From: Aedes albopictus
Lineage: Eukaryota > Arthropoda > Insecta > Diptera > Culicidae
Length of the DNA stretch: 64,000 nt
Assembly: GCF_035046485.1 (NCBI RefSeq)
Contig: NC_085136.1
Span: 80,183,734 to 80,247,733, forward strand
Reading direction: 5' to 3'
The notes under the pieces were generated by a model. That model made no database searches and was not told the origin of the DNA. It worked only from the letters and a program-made list of their open reading frames with translations. Both the position numbers and the translations under genes were made by a program. The first letter of the stretch is position 1. Every line of letters starts with the position of its first letter. Below are positions 11,271 through 23,291 of the stretch, in pieces.

Positions 11271-12450
11271 CCTAGAATGGCCCAGAACTTAGCTGGAACG
11301 CCTCTTAAACCCCTTGCTACGGCATTAAAATCTTCTGAAACCCTTGAAATACCCATGAAATGCTCCTTAAACGGGGCTGGATCACAACGTTCGAGGCCAT
11401 ACTGTCCCGGCCGTTAAGTCGCGTTTTTGTCGCGAAATAACGTCCAAAATTTTAGATGTGTTATAATATCCTATGACCCTTCTTTTCTTGGACTTCGTGG
11501 CGTATCTGCATGTTCGGACGTTATGCCACGGAAAAATGCGCATAAAGTACTGGAACCTTGGACGTTATGATACTACGCCTCCTTAAACCCCCTGAAATGG
11601 ACTTGAATTCCCCTAAAATCTCTGGAATAGCCCTTAATCACCTAGAATCTCTTTGGACCGCCACAGAAGCCCCCTGAGAGCTCTGGAAAGCTCGTGAAAC
11701 CCCCTGAGGCACCCTGGAACGATTCTGAAATTTCCTGCAACATCTCTTAAATTCTTTGCAATTTCCTGGAACGGCCCTGAAACCTTCTGGAACGCATTTG
11801 AACCCCCTGAGACACCCTGGAACACCCCTGGAAACTCGCTGGAATGGCCTTGAAAACCCCTGAATCCTCTGAAATACTCCAGGAACGCCCCTGAAACCAT
11901 TACTTTGAACAACTTGAAACCCCCTGAGACTCGCTAGAGCACCCATGGAACGACTCTGAATCTCCTTGTAATTCCATGTAACGCCTTGACAGCCCTGGAA
12001 ACCATCTGGAACGCCTTTGAAACCTCTAGTTACATTATGGAACAGCTTTGAAATCCCCTGCAAATCCTTGAATATCTTTGGTCGCCCCTGAATCTCCTTG
12101 AAACTCCATGAAACGCACTTGAAACTCCTCCAGACTTCCTGGAACACCCCTGGAATGCCTCTGAAACTCCTTAAAGTTCCTTGGAATGACCTTGTTCGTC
12201 AATCAAACCGCCTAGAACGCTCCTGAAACCCCTTGAAACATAATGAAACAGTCTTGACAGCCCCTGAAACCACTTGGATAACCTCTAAAACAATCTGGAA
12301 TGCACTTGAAACCCCCGAGAAACTTTGGAACACTTCTGGAACACCTCTGAAACCCCTTGAAACTCTCCGGAACGCCCTTGAAATCCTCTGATACCCCCTG
12401 AACCACCCCTGGAACGCCCATGATGCTCCGTCAAGCTCTCTGGAACGCCC
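11271..12450 (-). repeat. 21-bp-period array, minus polarity, interrupted
   Basis: Plus-strand units such as CCCCTGGAACGC / CTTGAAACCC. Minus-strand frames (11634-11912, 11638-12147, 12212-12421) show the 7-residue periodicity. The array is split by a ~206-bp insertion at 11373-11578 and ends at a polarity switch near 12.45 kb. Confidence 0.85.
11373..11578. mobile_element. Probable MITE inserted in the 21-bp array
   Basis: Sequence unlike the surrounding repeats. Near its ends, GGATCACAACGTTCGAGG (11379-11396) mirrors CCTTGGACGTTATGATA (11557-11573), a ~16-bp inverted pair with about three mismatches. The 10 bases CTCCTTAAAC occur on both sides (11363-11372 and 11579-11588), a possible target duplication, although the array itself could supply a similar match. 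Confidence 0.5.
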
Positions 12451-12489
12451 CTACGCATGATTTGGCAGTTATCCCTTATCCAACTATAT

Positions 12490-12936
12490 ATTGGATACAG
12501 CGTGCAGCTTCAAGGGAGATTTTATGCGGATTGCAGAAGGCTTCAGGTGGTTTTAATTGGCTTCCCGGGAGTTTCTAGGGCTTCATAGGCTCTCATGTGA
12601 GCTTTGGAAAGCCTTCAAGTTGCAAGGCATTTCCGAAGGTTTCAAGTATTAAAAGGCTTAGAGAAGAACTTCAGAAGCGATTCAGATGAGTTTTGTAGTA
12701 GTTTTAAGGCGTTCAGGTGGGTTTCAGCAGAAGGTTTCCGATGGAATTTAAGAGCCTTTGAGATGAGCTGGTCGAGATTTCATTGCAGTTTTCAGGGGCG
12801 TTTCAAGGCATTTCAGTTGCGTTCAGGGCGTTTTTGGCAAGGTTTCAAGACATTACAGATCGATTACGCTGGTAGTTTCGAAGACATTTGCTAATGGGAG
12901 TTCTTGGAGACCCAGAGTAAATGAACTTACCACATG
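12490..12936 (+). repeat. 21-bp-period array, plus polarity (first part)
   Basis: Units such as GGTTTCAGGG / GCTTCAGGTGG now read on the plus strand, the mirror image of the array ending at 12450. Frame 12604-12894 is an artefact. A solo LTR separates this from its continuation at about 13646-14330. Confidence 0.75.
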
Positions 12937-12941
12937 ATAGG

Positions 12942-13640
12942 TGTTGCGGGAGGCGTTACACCCGTAGACGTTACGCCACAAATTATCCACAGGGATGCTT
13001 CATATCTGACGGACCGCTTGTCTTCCAATAGCTCGTTAGTGTAAGTAAAAACATGATGAAATGTCAAAATGAGAAATAATAGAAGAGAATCATGCAGAAT
13101 TATGAATGTCATGCAGTGAACAGAATTAGTTGCTAAAAGTTCCTAAAATTATTGAATTATTCGCTAGTATTATGGTATTATCCGCTAAAAATGTGAATTG
13201 GAGTTGGTGACAATAGTGAGATGACATGTTTGTAAGAAAATTACTGAATTTGATGAAATTGTTTACGATTAAAGTTTAACTAAATTGATAGGTTAGCCTT
13301 CATGCACAATTCACCCTATTTAGAGGACTAAAACTTAAATTAGACAAATTAAGCTATCTACTACTAGTACGGACTGTGAGTAAACTTAACTTTCAATATT
13401 TGCTTGTGACTAAGACGATCTAACTAAATCAAAACAGGAGAATTGACCAGACATACCGTAGGACGGTTTCCAGGACGTAGTGAACTGTGAGTATTGAGCA
13501 GAATTGTGAGTATTGTTGAGTAGTTGAACCAGAACTGTGTAACTTTACTTTGCCATCCATTTTAGCTTTAAAGCCTTTCTAATAAATGAATTGCTACGGA
13601 ATCCGTGACTTCTTGCTCTGCGCCCTGTACCGTGCCAACA
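12942..13640 (+). mobile_element. Solo LTR, 699 bp, with 5-bp target-site duplication
   Basis: The segment starts TGTTGCGGGAGG and ends GTGCCAACA, so it has the TG...CA ends of an LTR with a TGTTG/CAACA short inverted terminus. It is flanked by perfect 5-bp repeats ATAGG (12937-12941 and 13641-13645). An AATAAA signal lies near 13581-13586, 50-60 bp before the end. No internal gag/pol is present, so this is a solo LTR left by recombination. The 5-bp duplication is compatible with Bel-Pao, Ty3/gypsy or copia; the termini lean towards Bel-Pao. Orientation is inferred from the polyadenylation signal. Confidence 0.82.
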
Positions 13641-13645
13641 ATAGG

Positions 13646-14330
13646 CTTGACAGCTATTCAGCAGACCCATGCAGTGGGTGATGGGTTCTGCGAGTATCAG
13701 GGTGGCTGAGGTAGTGTTTCAAGGCGTTTCAGTACGTTTCAGAAGTTTTCAAGGATTGGACGTTTCTGAATGCCGCAAGGGGTTTCATATGGGCTTAAAA
13801 GTGCATCAGGGAGTTTTTAGGAGTTCCAGGGGACTTCAGGAGACCGGCAGAGGACTTGTAGTAGAGTTCCATACACGGTACAACGCGTTTCTGTTGGTCT
13901 CGGGAAAGTTCAGGGAGGTACCCCTAGGTACTCAGTACCTGGAGGTTGGAAAGATTTCAATGCGCTCTAAAGATTTCAGAGTGATTTATGAGATTTCCGG
14001 TTCAGGGGAGTTCCCGGAAACTTCAGAGAAGCTTCTGGAAGCCTCAGGGGAGTTTTAGAGTGGTTCTAATGTATTTTAAGGTGTTTAGGAAATATATGAA
14101 ACTTTGAGGTGTTTTCAGGGGTTTCAATGGCATATCTGATTGTTTTTGGGAAGCTTCAGGGAGTCTCAGGAAAGTTAAAGATGGGTCTCATGGCGTTTTA
14201 GTAAGTTTTAAAGGGTTTCAGGGGTTCTCGTGAGTCTCAAGTGGTCTTCTAGGTGTACCAGACATGGTACATGAGTAGTTCTAGGGGCTTCAGGGGTTTA
14301 AGGGGTCTTCGTAAGGGGTTTAAACGATCA
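13646..14330 (+). repeat. 21-bp-period array, plus polarity (continuation)
   Basis: Units such as GTTTCAGAAGTTTTCAAGG and GGAGTTTTTAGGAGTTCC continue the array interrupted by the solo LTR. The 129-codon frame at 13669-14058 is a period artefact. Confidence 0.75.
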
Positions 14331-15009
14331 GACAGTTCAATTGCGAAGGGGACGTGGCCTGCCTCCTCCCTTCTTCACAAAATAGCCTTAAACATTCTCT
14401 AATTGCTCCGTCGCAAATTTTACCTTAAATCCTCCATGTACCCAGAATACCATTCAATTCCGTTTAGGTATTGTTCACCTCAATGTATATACTTAAATTG
14501 AATTCGCCTAAATGGGGGTTTCAGTGTTGCCAATTGTTCTCATTCTGGCCAGAAATTCATTCATCACAGTTTAAATAGTAATGATTTTTTTTTTCTGAAA
14601 GAAAATCGCTCAAGGAATCTGTCAAAATATAGTAAAAAATTCTTCACAGAAATACCTTAGAGATACCTTCAAGAGTTTTATGTGGAAGTTCCAAAAAATT
14701 CGGGATTTCGTAAAGAAATTGCACATGAGCTTTTGTAAGAGTTATATTAGGGTATTTATATTGACGACATTCAGAGTGTGCAGAGTGTGCAGAGTGAAAA
14801 TGTTTAGAAATTTGTTGGAGAAAAAAGCTACTGAAATTCGCTCATTTTCGCACCTTAACAGCTCAGCATAATTCACCTTACGCAATGGATTGGTTAAATG
14901 CCTTTTTGTTGCAGATGAATCGTGTAGCGGGGCATACCTTCTTGTGACACCACCGGTGACCACTCGTGACGCATCAAAACGGTCGGATACTCAAAACAAC
15001 ATCACTTTC
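14331..15009. other. Mostly non-repetitive spacer
   Basis: Contains unique DNA (14331-14570), a short 12-bp-family remnant (about 14580-14720) and a duplicated CAGAGTGTG near 14771-14789. No gene recognised. Confidence 0.4.
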
Positions 15010-16660
15010 AGTTTAAGAAAGTATCCGGAGGTCCCATGGGCGTGCCAGGGGATTCCAGGAGCGTTCCAGGGGGTTTCAAGGCCGGTTAAGGGGTTTTCAA
15101 GGGCGCTTTATAGTGTTTCAGGATGTTTTAGAGACAGGCGTTCCTGTGGTTTACCAAAAGGCTTCAGGGGCATTCCTGTGATGTTGCAGGAGGTTTCAGG
15201 GAGTCCCTAGGGCGTTCCAGAAGTGTTCCACAGAATTTCAAGGGGTTTTAAAAGAATTCCTGAAATCTTCCATGGGTTTCAGGGACCTTCCAAGGCATGT
15301 TCCATGGGCTTTCATGAGTATTCCAAAGGCATTCTTCTTCATGGAATAAGTTTTGCTTAGAAAATTTTGAAATATTATATGAACGTAGCACAGCGCTAGA
15401 CCCTCTCCCTACCGCTAGGGGTTTCGTTAAGTTTCAGGAAGTTTCAGGGGGTTGATATCCCAGAGCCCTCGAGCTAGAGAAGTTCAATGGAGTTTCTTGG
15501 AGGTTTTCCTGTACGGTGCAGGGCTTGCTTTAGAGAGGTTCAGAGGTGTTGCAAGGGATTTCAGTGGAGCTCCAGGAGTTTTCAAGGAGTTTAATGGGCG
15601 TTTTAGTAATGTTGCATGAGCGGTTCATGGAGTTTTTCAGGTGTTCTTTGTGGTTTCAGAGGGTTTTAGAGGCGTTTCAAGGGTATTCCAGGGGCTTACC
15701 TGGGGTATTCCAGATGGTTTCAAGCGGGTATCAGAGGGTCCCAAGGTCGTTAGAGAGGAATTCAGGAGCGTTTTAGGGGATTTTAAGACTGGTTTAGATA
15801 TTTTCAAGGGCGCTCCAGAGGATCCAAAGGGCGTATCATAGTGTTCCAGGAAGTTTTAGAGGCAGGCGTTTCAGGGGTTTTTTGAGGGTTTCAGGTCGTG
15901 TTGCAGAATATTTCATAGGGCATCAGGGAGCCCCAGAGGCGTTCCAGAAGTGTTATAAGGAGTTTGAAGGTTTCAAAAGTTTATCTGGTATCATCCACGG
16001 GATTCAGAAGCCTTCCAAGAGGTGTTCCAAGGGGTTTCAGGTGCCTTCCAAGGGGTGTTACAAGGGGTTTCATGGGCATTCCATAGGTTTTCATGGAGCT
16101 TGGATTCATTCAAATATGTTAGATTCTTTTTTTCCCAGGCTTTGTATAATAAATTTTGAAATTTTAAATGAACGAAACACAGTGTTAGACCTCCTTCTTA
16201 CCCTTTAGGGTTACGTAACAATTCAGGAAGCTTCAGGCAGAAGATACTTCATAATCCTAGAGCTAGAGGTGTTCAAGGGGATTTCTTTAAGGGTTTCCTG
16301 TATGGTGCAGGGTATGTGTCAGAGAGGTTCAGGGGTGTTCCAGAGAATTTCAGGGGATTTCAGGGGGCTTCAATGGTGTTCCAGAGGTATTCAAAGAGTG
16401 CTATTTTAAAGGCGTTCCAGGGATATCCCAGAGAATTTCAGTGGGCGTTTGGCTAGGTTTCAGGAGGGTTCATGAGCATTCATGGGGTTTAAAAAGTATA
16501 TGAAGCGTTCTAAGGGCTTCAGGAGCATTTCAGAGTGTTCTAAGGACCCCCGAAGTTTTCAGAGGGTTTTAGAGACGTTCAATTCCAGGGGATTTTCGTG
16601 GATTTTATAGGTATTCGTGGGGTTTTAGTGACGTTCTCGGGTTCTCCATGGGATTCCAGT
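15010..16660 (+). repeat. 21-bp-period array with higher-order duplication, plus polarity
   Basis: GGTTTCAGGG / GCGTTCCAGGG-type units. Non-repeat landmarks recur: GAACGTAGCACAGCGCTAGAC near 15381 reappears, diverged, as GAACGAAACACAGTGTTAGAC near 16170. The block 15100-15560 therefore has a second copy at about 15828-16350. Frames 15546-15776 and 15882-16208 are artefacts. Confidence 0.8.
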
Positions 16661-16689
16661 CTCAAGTGTGTCGAAGGGGACATATCTAA

Positions 16690-16930
16690 TATTCATAATA
16701 TCACCTCAAACCCTAAAACGACTTTACATCCCTCTGATAACCCCTAGAGACTTCCTTGTAAGCACCATAAATCTCCCTGAATCTCACGAAAACTCCTTCG
16801 TTTCCCTCCTGACAAACCCTGTAAAGCTTTGATACGCCTTAGATCTTTTCTGAAACATCTGTGAAACCCCCACAAGAACCTCCAAGATACCTTCCGAAAC
16901 CTTTCTAAAACTTCCATACAACTTGAAAAT
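16690..16930 (-). repeat. 21-bp-period array remnant, minus polarity
   Basis: Plus-strand CCTGAATCTC, CTGAAACATC and CGAAACCTTTC units are the mirror of the array just upstream. Polarity flips near 16.67 kb. Confidence 0.65.
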
Positions 16931-18594
16931 GAAAAACCTGACAGATAATTTGAAATTTCGCTTACCGGAGTTGACCGTTCAACAATAAGTCAACATTGGG
17001 ATGAGCTAACTTAAAGAAGTTTTGTTCTCTTAGAAAATGGAATTCAAATATAAAGGGAAGTTAAAGAAATTACCATCCATTTAACTATTGGCGAATTAAT
17101 CGGACCATCCATGACCAAAAGCAAAGAGATGAAAAATCAAATCTAGGAATGAAAAACTTTCTTCTTTCTCTTGAACTTATTCTACAAAATACACCATATC
17201 ATAACAAAGTTCCCAGCATTTGGGAATAGCCCGTTAAAATCCAGTCGGAAACGTTAAGTTATTCACCGAAAGCCGCTGCAATGAACCTGATACTACGCCA
17301 CAATGCCATATCTTTCCCTATCAGATCAAATCACAAGCTTAGGGCAGATAATCAAATTGACTTTCCGTTGCATCCGAATGTGGTCTTCTCATTCTATTTA
17401 CCGCCAGCGACCGATTCACAATGAGCACTGTTGTACTGTCCAAGCCCAAGCCCGACGAGAGAGTTCGATCCCCGCCAATAACTCATCATAAATCTGTCAT
17501 TTTCAGCAATCCTCATTATTCTAAAGGCTGGGAGGCTTTGTCCGACAGCCAGCGCAGCAGCGATTCCAGGCGGCTGCATTTATCTCGCAAACGATTGAGA
17601 GCATTAGCAGCTGGCTATCCCTGGAAATCAGTTCCAAACCATCTCATAATGATTGTGTATGTAGGTACGGTACGTTGTCCTGGGTCAACCAACAACACAA
17701 AGAATGTTCTGCTAGTAGCACAGTGCAGTGTATTTACCTCAGCTGACAGAGCTACCGGCAATCCACCCACACTGGACGAAAATGGCCATCTGTTCTGTGG
17801 GGGTTGGAACTCTGGGACCTGGGAAAGGGGGTCGTCGGAGAGCGGGAACAACGAAAACCCATATCTTCATTTTGGCACCTGTCCTGTCGTGCTGCACACC
17901 GCTCCCCTTCGGAAGCCCCCGTTTGGGGGCTAAAGGCAAGTCCTGCAATAGGCTTCCGAGGTGGGATTAATTTAGACATTAGAACATACACCTCCCCCAA
18001 GTTTGGATCCCCTCGTCCCGTCCCGTCTCGTCGCAACCAAGCCTTGCAACTAGGTTTCAGTAGCATTTTGACCGTGCACGATGTTAGAGCAGGAACGTTT
18101 CGGCCATGTTGGAGCGCACGATACCTAAATGCGCGTTTGGTCATTATACAATATACAAAATGCATTTCCAAAACGGGACCTGAGGGTGAAACAACACGGC
18201 CAAATGCGTACCACACATAATATGAAGATGTCCACCATATTGCTGCTGGTGGTGGTGGTGGTGCAAAACCAGAATGTAGAGCTCCCGGGGATATTCCTGT
18301 CAACACACACGGAATCTCATTTGCATATTCTGTTTAGTGCCTGTTGTTGGTGGTGGTTCGGACGCGTGTTTGGGTGGAGGGTGGCCAACGGAACCAGAAG
18401 ATTTTGGAGCTGAGTTTAGGTAACATTAAGTTTAACCTCTGGTTGAAGCCTGTTAATGAAAATTTAGTTGTGCATTCGTGGAGTTCAATGAAGTTTCTAA
18501 ATAGCTACCGAAGAAGTGTAAGTAAAGGTTAATCTGTCCAATCCACAAGAGCGCAGGCACAAGACAGGGCGATCGCTTGAAATGTGAGAAACCA
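16931..18594. other. Non-repetitive block B, candidate intronic regulatory DNA
   Basis: Higher-GC, non-palindromic block. Overlapping frames on both strands (170 codons plus at 17421-17933, 184 codons minus at 17752-18306) cancel each other as gene evidence and carry no recognisable domain. A short GGT-rich run (GCTGCTGGTGGTGGTGG) lies near 18241-18260. The segment is a reasonable target for conservation testing. Confidence 0.4.
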
Positions 18595-18711
18595 CGCTGA
18601 AGTACAATCTGTGAAGCGCCCTAAAACCACTTTGCAACCCCCTGAAGCATCTTGAAACTCCCTTAAACTTCTGTGAAACGTCCTTGGAATCGTATTGGAA
18701 ATCCCTTGAAA
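18595..18711 (-). repeat. Short 21-bp-family fragment, minus polarity
   Basis: CTGAAGCATCTTGAAACTCCC and similar units on the plus strand, five or so in a row. Confidence 0.6.
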
Positions 18712-19200
18712 GCTTGAGCTTGATTGACTGCCCATAATTGCTACTTCAGTTTTTGCCAGATCATCTACACTTGTACAAGGAATAAACGAGATAGCTCCTT
18801 TGGACTTATTGGCATTTTCCAAGGCATTTTCAGTGTGTGAGTATTGATGATCTTCCATTTTAGGCGAGAATGGCGCCTGCTATGTCAGGTTGCAGGTCAA
18901 TGTGAGGGAGAAGTGGTAGTGATGATAGCAATGCGCCTGCAGATGTCGTAGTGTTGTTGGGAGATGGTTTTTTCTAGCAGAGCGTTCACGCATTGTTGCG
19001 TGGATGCCTGGCTTAAAGTGATGAATTGTGTGAAGATTACTATGAAGATGATGCTGCACAGTTCGCTTGGTTGCATAACTTGTAGGCGTTATATGAAAGA
19101 TTGACACTGTGCTGTGAAAGTTGGAAGGAAGGGAAACGCCTTTTCCAGTGTAAGGTGCAATATTACCGATAGCAGCATGTATGTTTCGCATTTGAAACAC
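18712..19200 (+). mobile_element. Dispersed ~500-bp repeat (CTTGAG family), copy 1
   Basis: Starts CTTGAGCTTGATTGACTGCC and runs parallel to 43771-44258: CTACTTCAG / CAGATCATCTACACT, GGCGCCTG, GCAGGTCAATGTG, GATGATGCTGCACAG, CACTGTGCTGTGAAAG and GGAAGGGAAACG. No coding sequence recognised. The copy at 43771 has a long target duplication, which indicates retrotransposition. Confidence 0.75.
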
Positions 19201-20390
19201 AAAACCGTAGCCTCATGACTGCATTCCGAGTTCAACTAAATCATCCAATGTGACACGTTTCCGTGCACACATGTAAAGGATTTACATACAGCCTTCAAGT
19301 GCCACAGTTTTGCTAGCGAAGCCCACCAGTAAAACTTTTCATTTTACCCCGCTCAGATTCATGTTTGAAACGAAATTTACCCTCGCCCCAAACAAACCCA
19401 AACGATGCGTAGAAGGCATAAATTAAAAACTTTTCTTTCTGGGGAAAGTTGCGGGGACGATCATGATAAAACACTAGAAGATGGTGGTTGACACTTACAG
19501 GAAGGTTGTTCTCTTCCCCGGCAGAATCTACTGCACAACATTACGAGAAAAGTGTTCCTTCCTTGCATAAGTAACTTGGAGATTAATTCGTACGCACAGA
19601 GCACCCTGAAAGATAATCGAGCGAAGCGGCAGTGTACATGCCCTGAATCAGAGCTGAAATAGTGTTGGTGGGGGAAGTCATGTGGGACCATCTAGCCATT
19701 TTTCATTTTAATTAGTTTCGTTTAGTTTGCCCTCCTTGTCAGAAATCAACCATCGTTGCTCTGCCGCAACGAACGGAGTTTGCGTATTTGTATCGGATGT
19801 AGCTATGCAAAGTGCCACTTCAAGTCGACGAAGACGAAAGTTTTCCCTTAAAACCGATTCAAAATGGCGCCGGTAGTGGTGGGTTGCCCGGTTAACTCCT
19901 CCACCGGGATAAATCATCTTCAGGCGGAGAATACCGCCACGCCGTATTTCATCTGCGAAAGTGAAGGGAGTTTTCCCCGGCCATGTCATGTTTATATTTA
20001 TTGCTTGACGCATCTAATAATAAGGTTTTGTGCATTGCTCGCTCGCCCTAGGTTGCCCAAGCACCTGCAAGAGAACAGAACTGGGACGAGAGTTGAGGTG
20101 GGACCGACAAAACGGTACTTTGTTCAAATACAACAAGAGCGCCACCCACCAGCTAGTCTAACGTCATGCGGATGGTGACCCGAGTAGAAAAGTGTAACTG
20201 CACTTCGCACGTCGATTGTCCCTTCGTTTTCCACTGGACCCGGTCCTGGGCCAATCGCTTCCAGTCCCCCTGAACGTTGAGTGATCTAAGGTCCTCTTCA
20301 ACTACAAGTTACTATGAAGTCGCGCCGACCTCTCCCTTTTTTCGCCTGTCGGTCTTTTGGTATCTTTGCGACGTTACTGTAGAAATCGCA
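19201..20390. other. Non-repetitive block C, candidate intronic regulatory DNA
   Basis: Unique-looking, moderately GC-rich from 19700 to 20290. Opposing short frames (19708-20013 minus, 19864-20178 plus) have no family features. No tandem period or palindrome is seen. Confidence 0.4.
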
Positions 20391-20394
20391 GGCG

Positions 20395-20610
20395 ACATGG
20401 ATGCGTGAATTTCTGACGGAATTCTTGGAGGGGATTCTAAGAAAATATCTGAAGAAATTTCTAAAGAGATCCATGGGAGAATTTTTTGAAAAAATCTTGA
20501 AAATTTTTATCAAATAATCCCTGCAAAAATTTAGGAATCCCTGATGAATTTTAAAAAAGAATCTTTAGAAGATTGTCTGGGGTAATATCTTTAGGAATTT
20601 CTTAAGGATT
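20395..20610 (-). repeat. 12-bp-period array fragment, purine polarity
   Basis: AATTTCTGACGGAATTCTTGG, then AAGAAATTTCTAAAGAGA-type units. Confidence 0.65.
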
Positions 20611-20619
20611 TCTGATTGA

Positions 20620-20935
20620 CTTTGGGTCGCCATCTTGGATATTCTGATTGCAATTTTTGGACTCCGGAAATCTTCCCCATACCAAATATGTATACCCATA
20701 TTGCATGGTTTCAGTGCCTATAACTCCATTCAACAGTCACCATCTTGAATTTGGAGCTGCCGTCTTGCATTGTAGGCCGCTATCTTGGATATTTTGGTTG
20801 TCATATTTGGACTCCAGACAACTTCTCCATACCAAATATACCCATATTGCTTAATTTAAGGGCCTAAAGCACCATTGAGCATCTGCAATATTGAATTTGG
20901 AGCCGCCATCTTGGAATTTCTGGCTTGACCTTCCG
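20620..20935 (+). repeat. 150-bp tandem dimer
   Basis: CATCTTGGATATTCTG at 20631 recurs as TATCTTGGATATTTTG at 20781, followed in both copies by TTTGGACTCC and CATACCAAATAT. A third partial start (GCCATCTTGGAA) lies near 20907. The period is 150 bp. Confidence 0.8.
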
Positions 20936-20969
20936 AGCCATCTATCGAAAATTCGTTTTTTGAGTGAAC

Positions 20970-21006
20970 ATATAGCCTAGCCTTTCAATACACTTTGGTG
21001 TACAAG
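20970..21006. repeat. Terminal hairpin of a dispersed element
   Basis: GCCTTTCAATACACTTT pairs with GGTGTACAAGAAAGGC around a short loop. The sharp hairpin suggests the end of a mobile element; its other end was not identified. Confidence 0.5.
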
Positions 21007-22209
21007 AAAGGCAAAAATAATAAAAAATGGAGGACAAGGATCGGTATACTCGCCTCACTCCATTCATATTCACTCCTCTTTGCTGAAGCGAATCGAGAAA
21101 GATGCAGCAAACGGATCGTCGTGATCAAACACGCAACCCCATCACCAGTGGGAAGCGATGAGCCAGCGGCTTGCCATGAATATTCGTTGCCATTCGTCGC
21201 AGTTTGGATCGCAAGCAAATGAATGAATGGCGAATGGTGAAGAATGTTGGTGAGCGATCGAAGCAGCTATTATCATAAGTAGAAGAGAATTTCTGCATGT
21301 AATGCATACATTTTTACTGTATTGTTGCTGAAATGCTAGATTAGCAAAGAAAATAATTCGAAAACATCAAAAATTCGTATGCACAATATCAATCGCATCA
21401 CTCACGAATCGCATTCGCTTGCGATGCGAATGTGGACGAATGAGTAATTTTCAAGTGTGGCCTCCCACCGTTCGCCGGAGTTTGCTGTCGTCGCTGACAA
21501 GCATACACACGAACTAAAGCGACAATCGTTCGCTGCTGACTGTCTTCGAATGTGGAAGAAGATGAAAAGTGGAAATCAGGAACCCTGATGGAGGATTTAC
21601 TAAGTAATTTGGCTTCTGAAGGAAGACCGATGAAATGATTTTATTAAAGAATTTTAGGGACTGAACTGAACGATTTTCAAGCGAAATTAAAAAAAAAGCT
21701 TTGAAGGAGTTTTTTTTTAATCCATAAGAAAAAATTAACGAAGAATTGTGGAAGATTTTCATAAAGAATCGACCGCTTCTATCATTTTCTTGTCATTATA
21801 AATGCTTACTGTGGATCAGTGATGCATTACAAGTATTGAAGCGGCTAGGCTTACTGTGCTCCGCCATTGAATATTAAGTTGAAACCATAGAACGGGGACA
21901 TCTCATACCAATCGCTCCGTATAGTATGCGGGGAGTGACGTTGCTAAGAAAATTAATGTCACTCCTCTAAGGCTCATCCTCCTGGAAGGGCCTAGGTTCA
22001 AGCGCCGTTGCTCGCTCTCTGAAACGAGATATTTGGTGAAATTTGGTTTGAACAATTAATCATCGGTTGTACTAAAAAAAATCAAATTTTAAGTGATTAA
22101 ATTATGAAACGCTTACAAGCCCCACACTTTCAACATCAAGACATCTCTAAGAAATTAGAAAGATCTCACCAATTAATCAAACGTCCGGAATACTCTATAA
22201 ACCCCAAAC
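21007..22209. other. Non-coding with a short 12-bp-family patch
   Basis: Repeated GAATG/CGAATGG words at 21190-21450 and a purine-polarity 12-bp patch at about 21560-21770. The remainder to 22209 is unremarkable; no gene recognised. Confidence 0.4.
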
Positions 22210-23291
22210 CAGCGTTTCTCAAACTATGGGTCGCGACCCACTGGTGGGTCGCGGGCTGATTTATGGTGGGTCGCGAAGACTTTGGCGACATTTAGAAATA
22301 AATGTTTAAATTAATGTATGCCAAAGATTGGATGGCCGTTTTTTTAATTCATAAATAGCCTCTTGAAGAATCTGCAGAGGTATTTCAAGAAATTGGGATT
22401 TTCTTTAATACCATTCAAACTTTGTTTTATAAGTCAAAGCCCGGATATATTGAATATGTCTGCGTTCTGAAATCAGAAGGCTTACAATCTGTTAAAGTTT
22501 TAGATTTAACTAATGTTCTGAAAAAAAAAATGAGCTCAAGTTGTGCTTGCAATTTACATTTTCAGTTTGATTTACACGCCAATAAGAATTTTAGACAAAA
22601 CCACAATACCGAAAATCAGCGAAAAATTAAAAAAAAAATCGTCAAGAAACCAACGAATGTTTGGTAACCTCACCTGAATTATCTGTTTTTAACAAACCTT
22701 CGGTAAACATAGTTAACCTGGAATTCGAAAATTTAAACTTTTACAGAATTCCAAACAGCTGAAAAGGAATTTCAATTAAATTGAAGAAAATAAGCATGTA
22801 TGAAGTATCTGATTGAATATTCCAGGAAGACTCCTGACCATCCAGCAGCACCATAAATCTTAAAACTTTATTTGTGTTTACCCGCTCGCCGATGATATAG
22901 AGTAAGATTTTAAGCCCGATGTGTTCGAAGAATTTAATATCCTAAATCTGTGGTTTTCTGTAGTGTTGCGTGGAAGGAGACTGGTTAAATTTGTATCAGA
23001 AACTTGCAAACTGAACGGAAATTCTTAAAACAAAGAGTTTACTGAAATCGATCGCTTGTGTACCTTTGATTTTTTCCTAAAAACGAAAAGAGCACTGTAA
23101 ATAATTAAAAAACTTTAAATTTGTAAGATTAAGTGCTACGTAACGAAGGTATATCAAAACCTATTAAAGCGACATAATGTTCGTTTACATTCTCTAAAAT
23201 GGCGTATGTTACTGAAACAAGTGCTTGTGGGTCGCCAAATTCTATAATATTCAAAAGTGGGTCGCATATCGGAAAAGTTTGAGAACCCCTG
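22210..23291. mobile_element. hAT-superfamily element remnant, 1082 bp
   Basis: The left terminus CAGCGTTTCTCAAACTATGG and the right terminus (reverse complement) CAGGGGTTCTCAAACTTTTC are typical hAT ends, followed inside by GGGTCGC words on both sides. Flanking 8-mers CCCCAAAC (22202-22209) and CCCTAAAC (23292-23299) match at 7 of 8 positions, the hAT target-duplication length. The AT-rich interior has only short broken frames (for example 22422-22667, 81 codons), and I could not recognise a transposase, so it is decayed or non-autonomous. Confidence 0.85.

Noticed and set aside
17752..18306. 184-codon minus-strand frame with a proline run
   Set aside because: Overlaps other frames on both strands, no recognisable domain; best treated as chance in a GC-balanced region.
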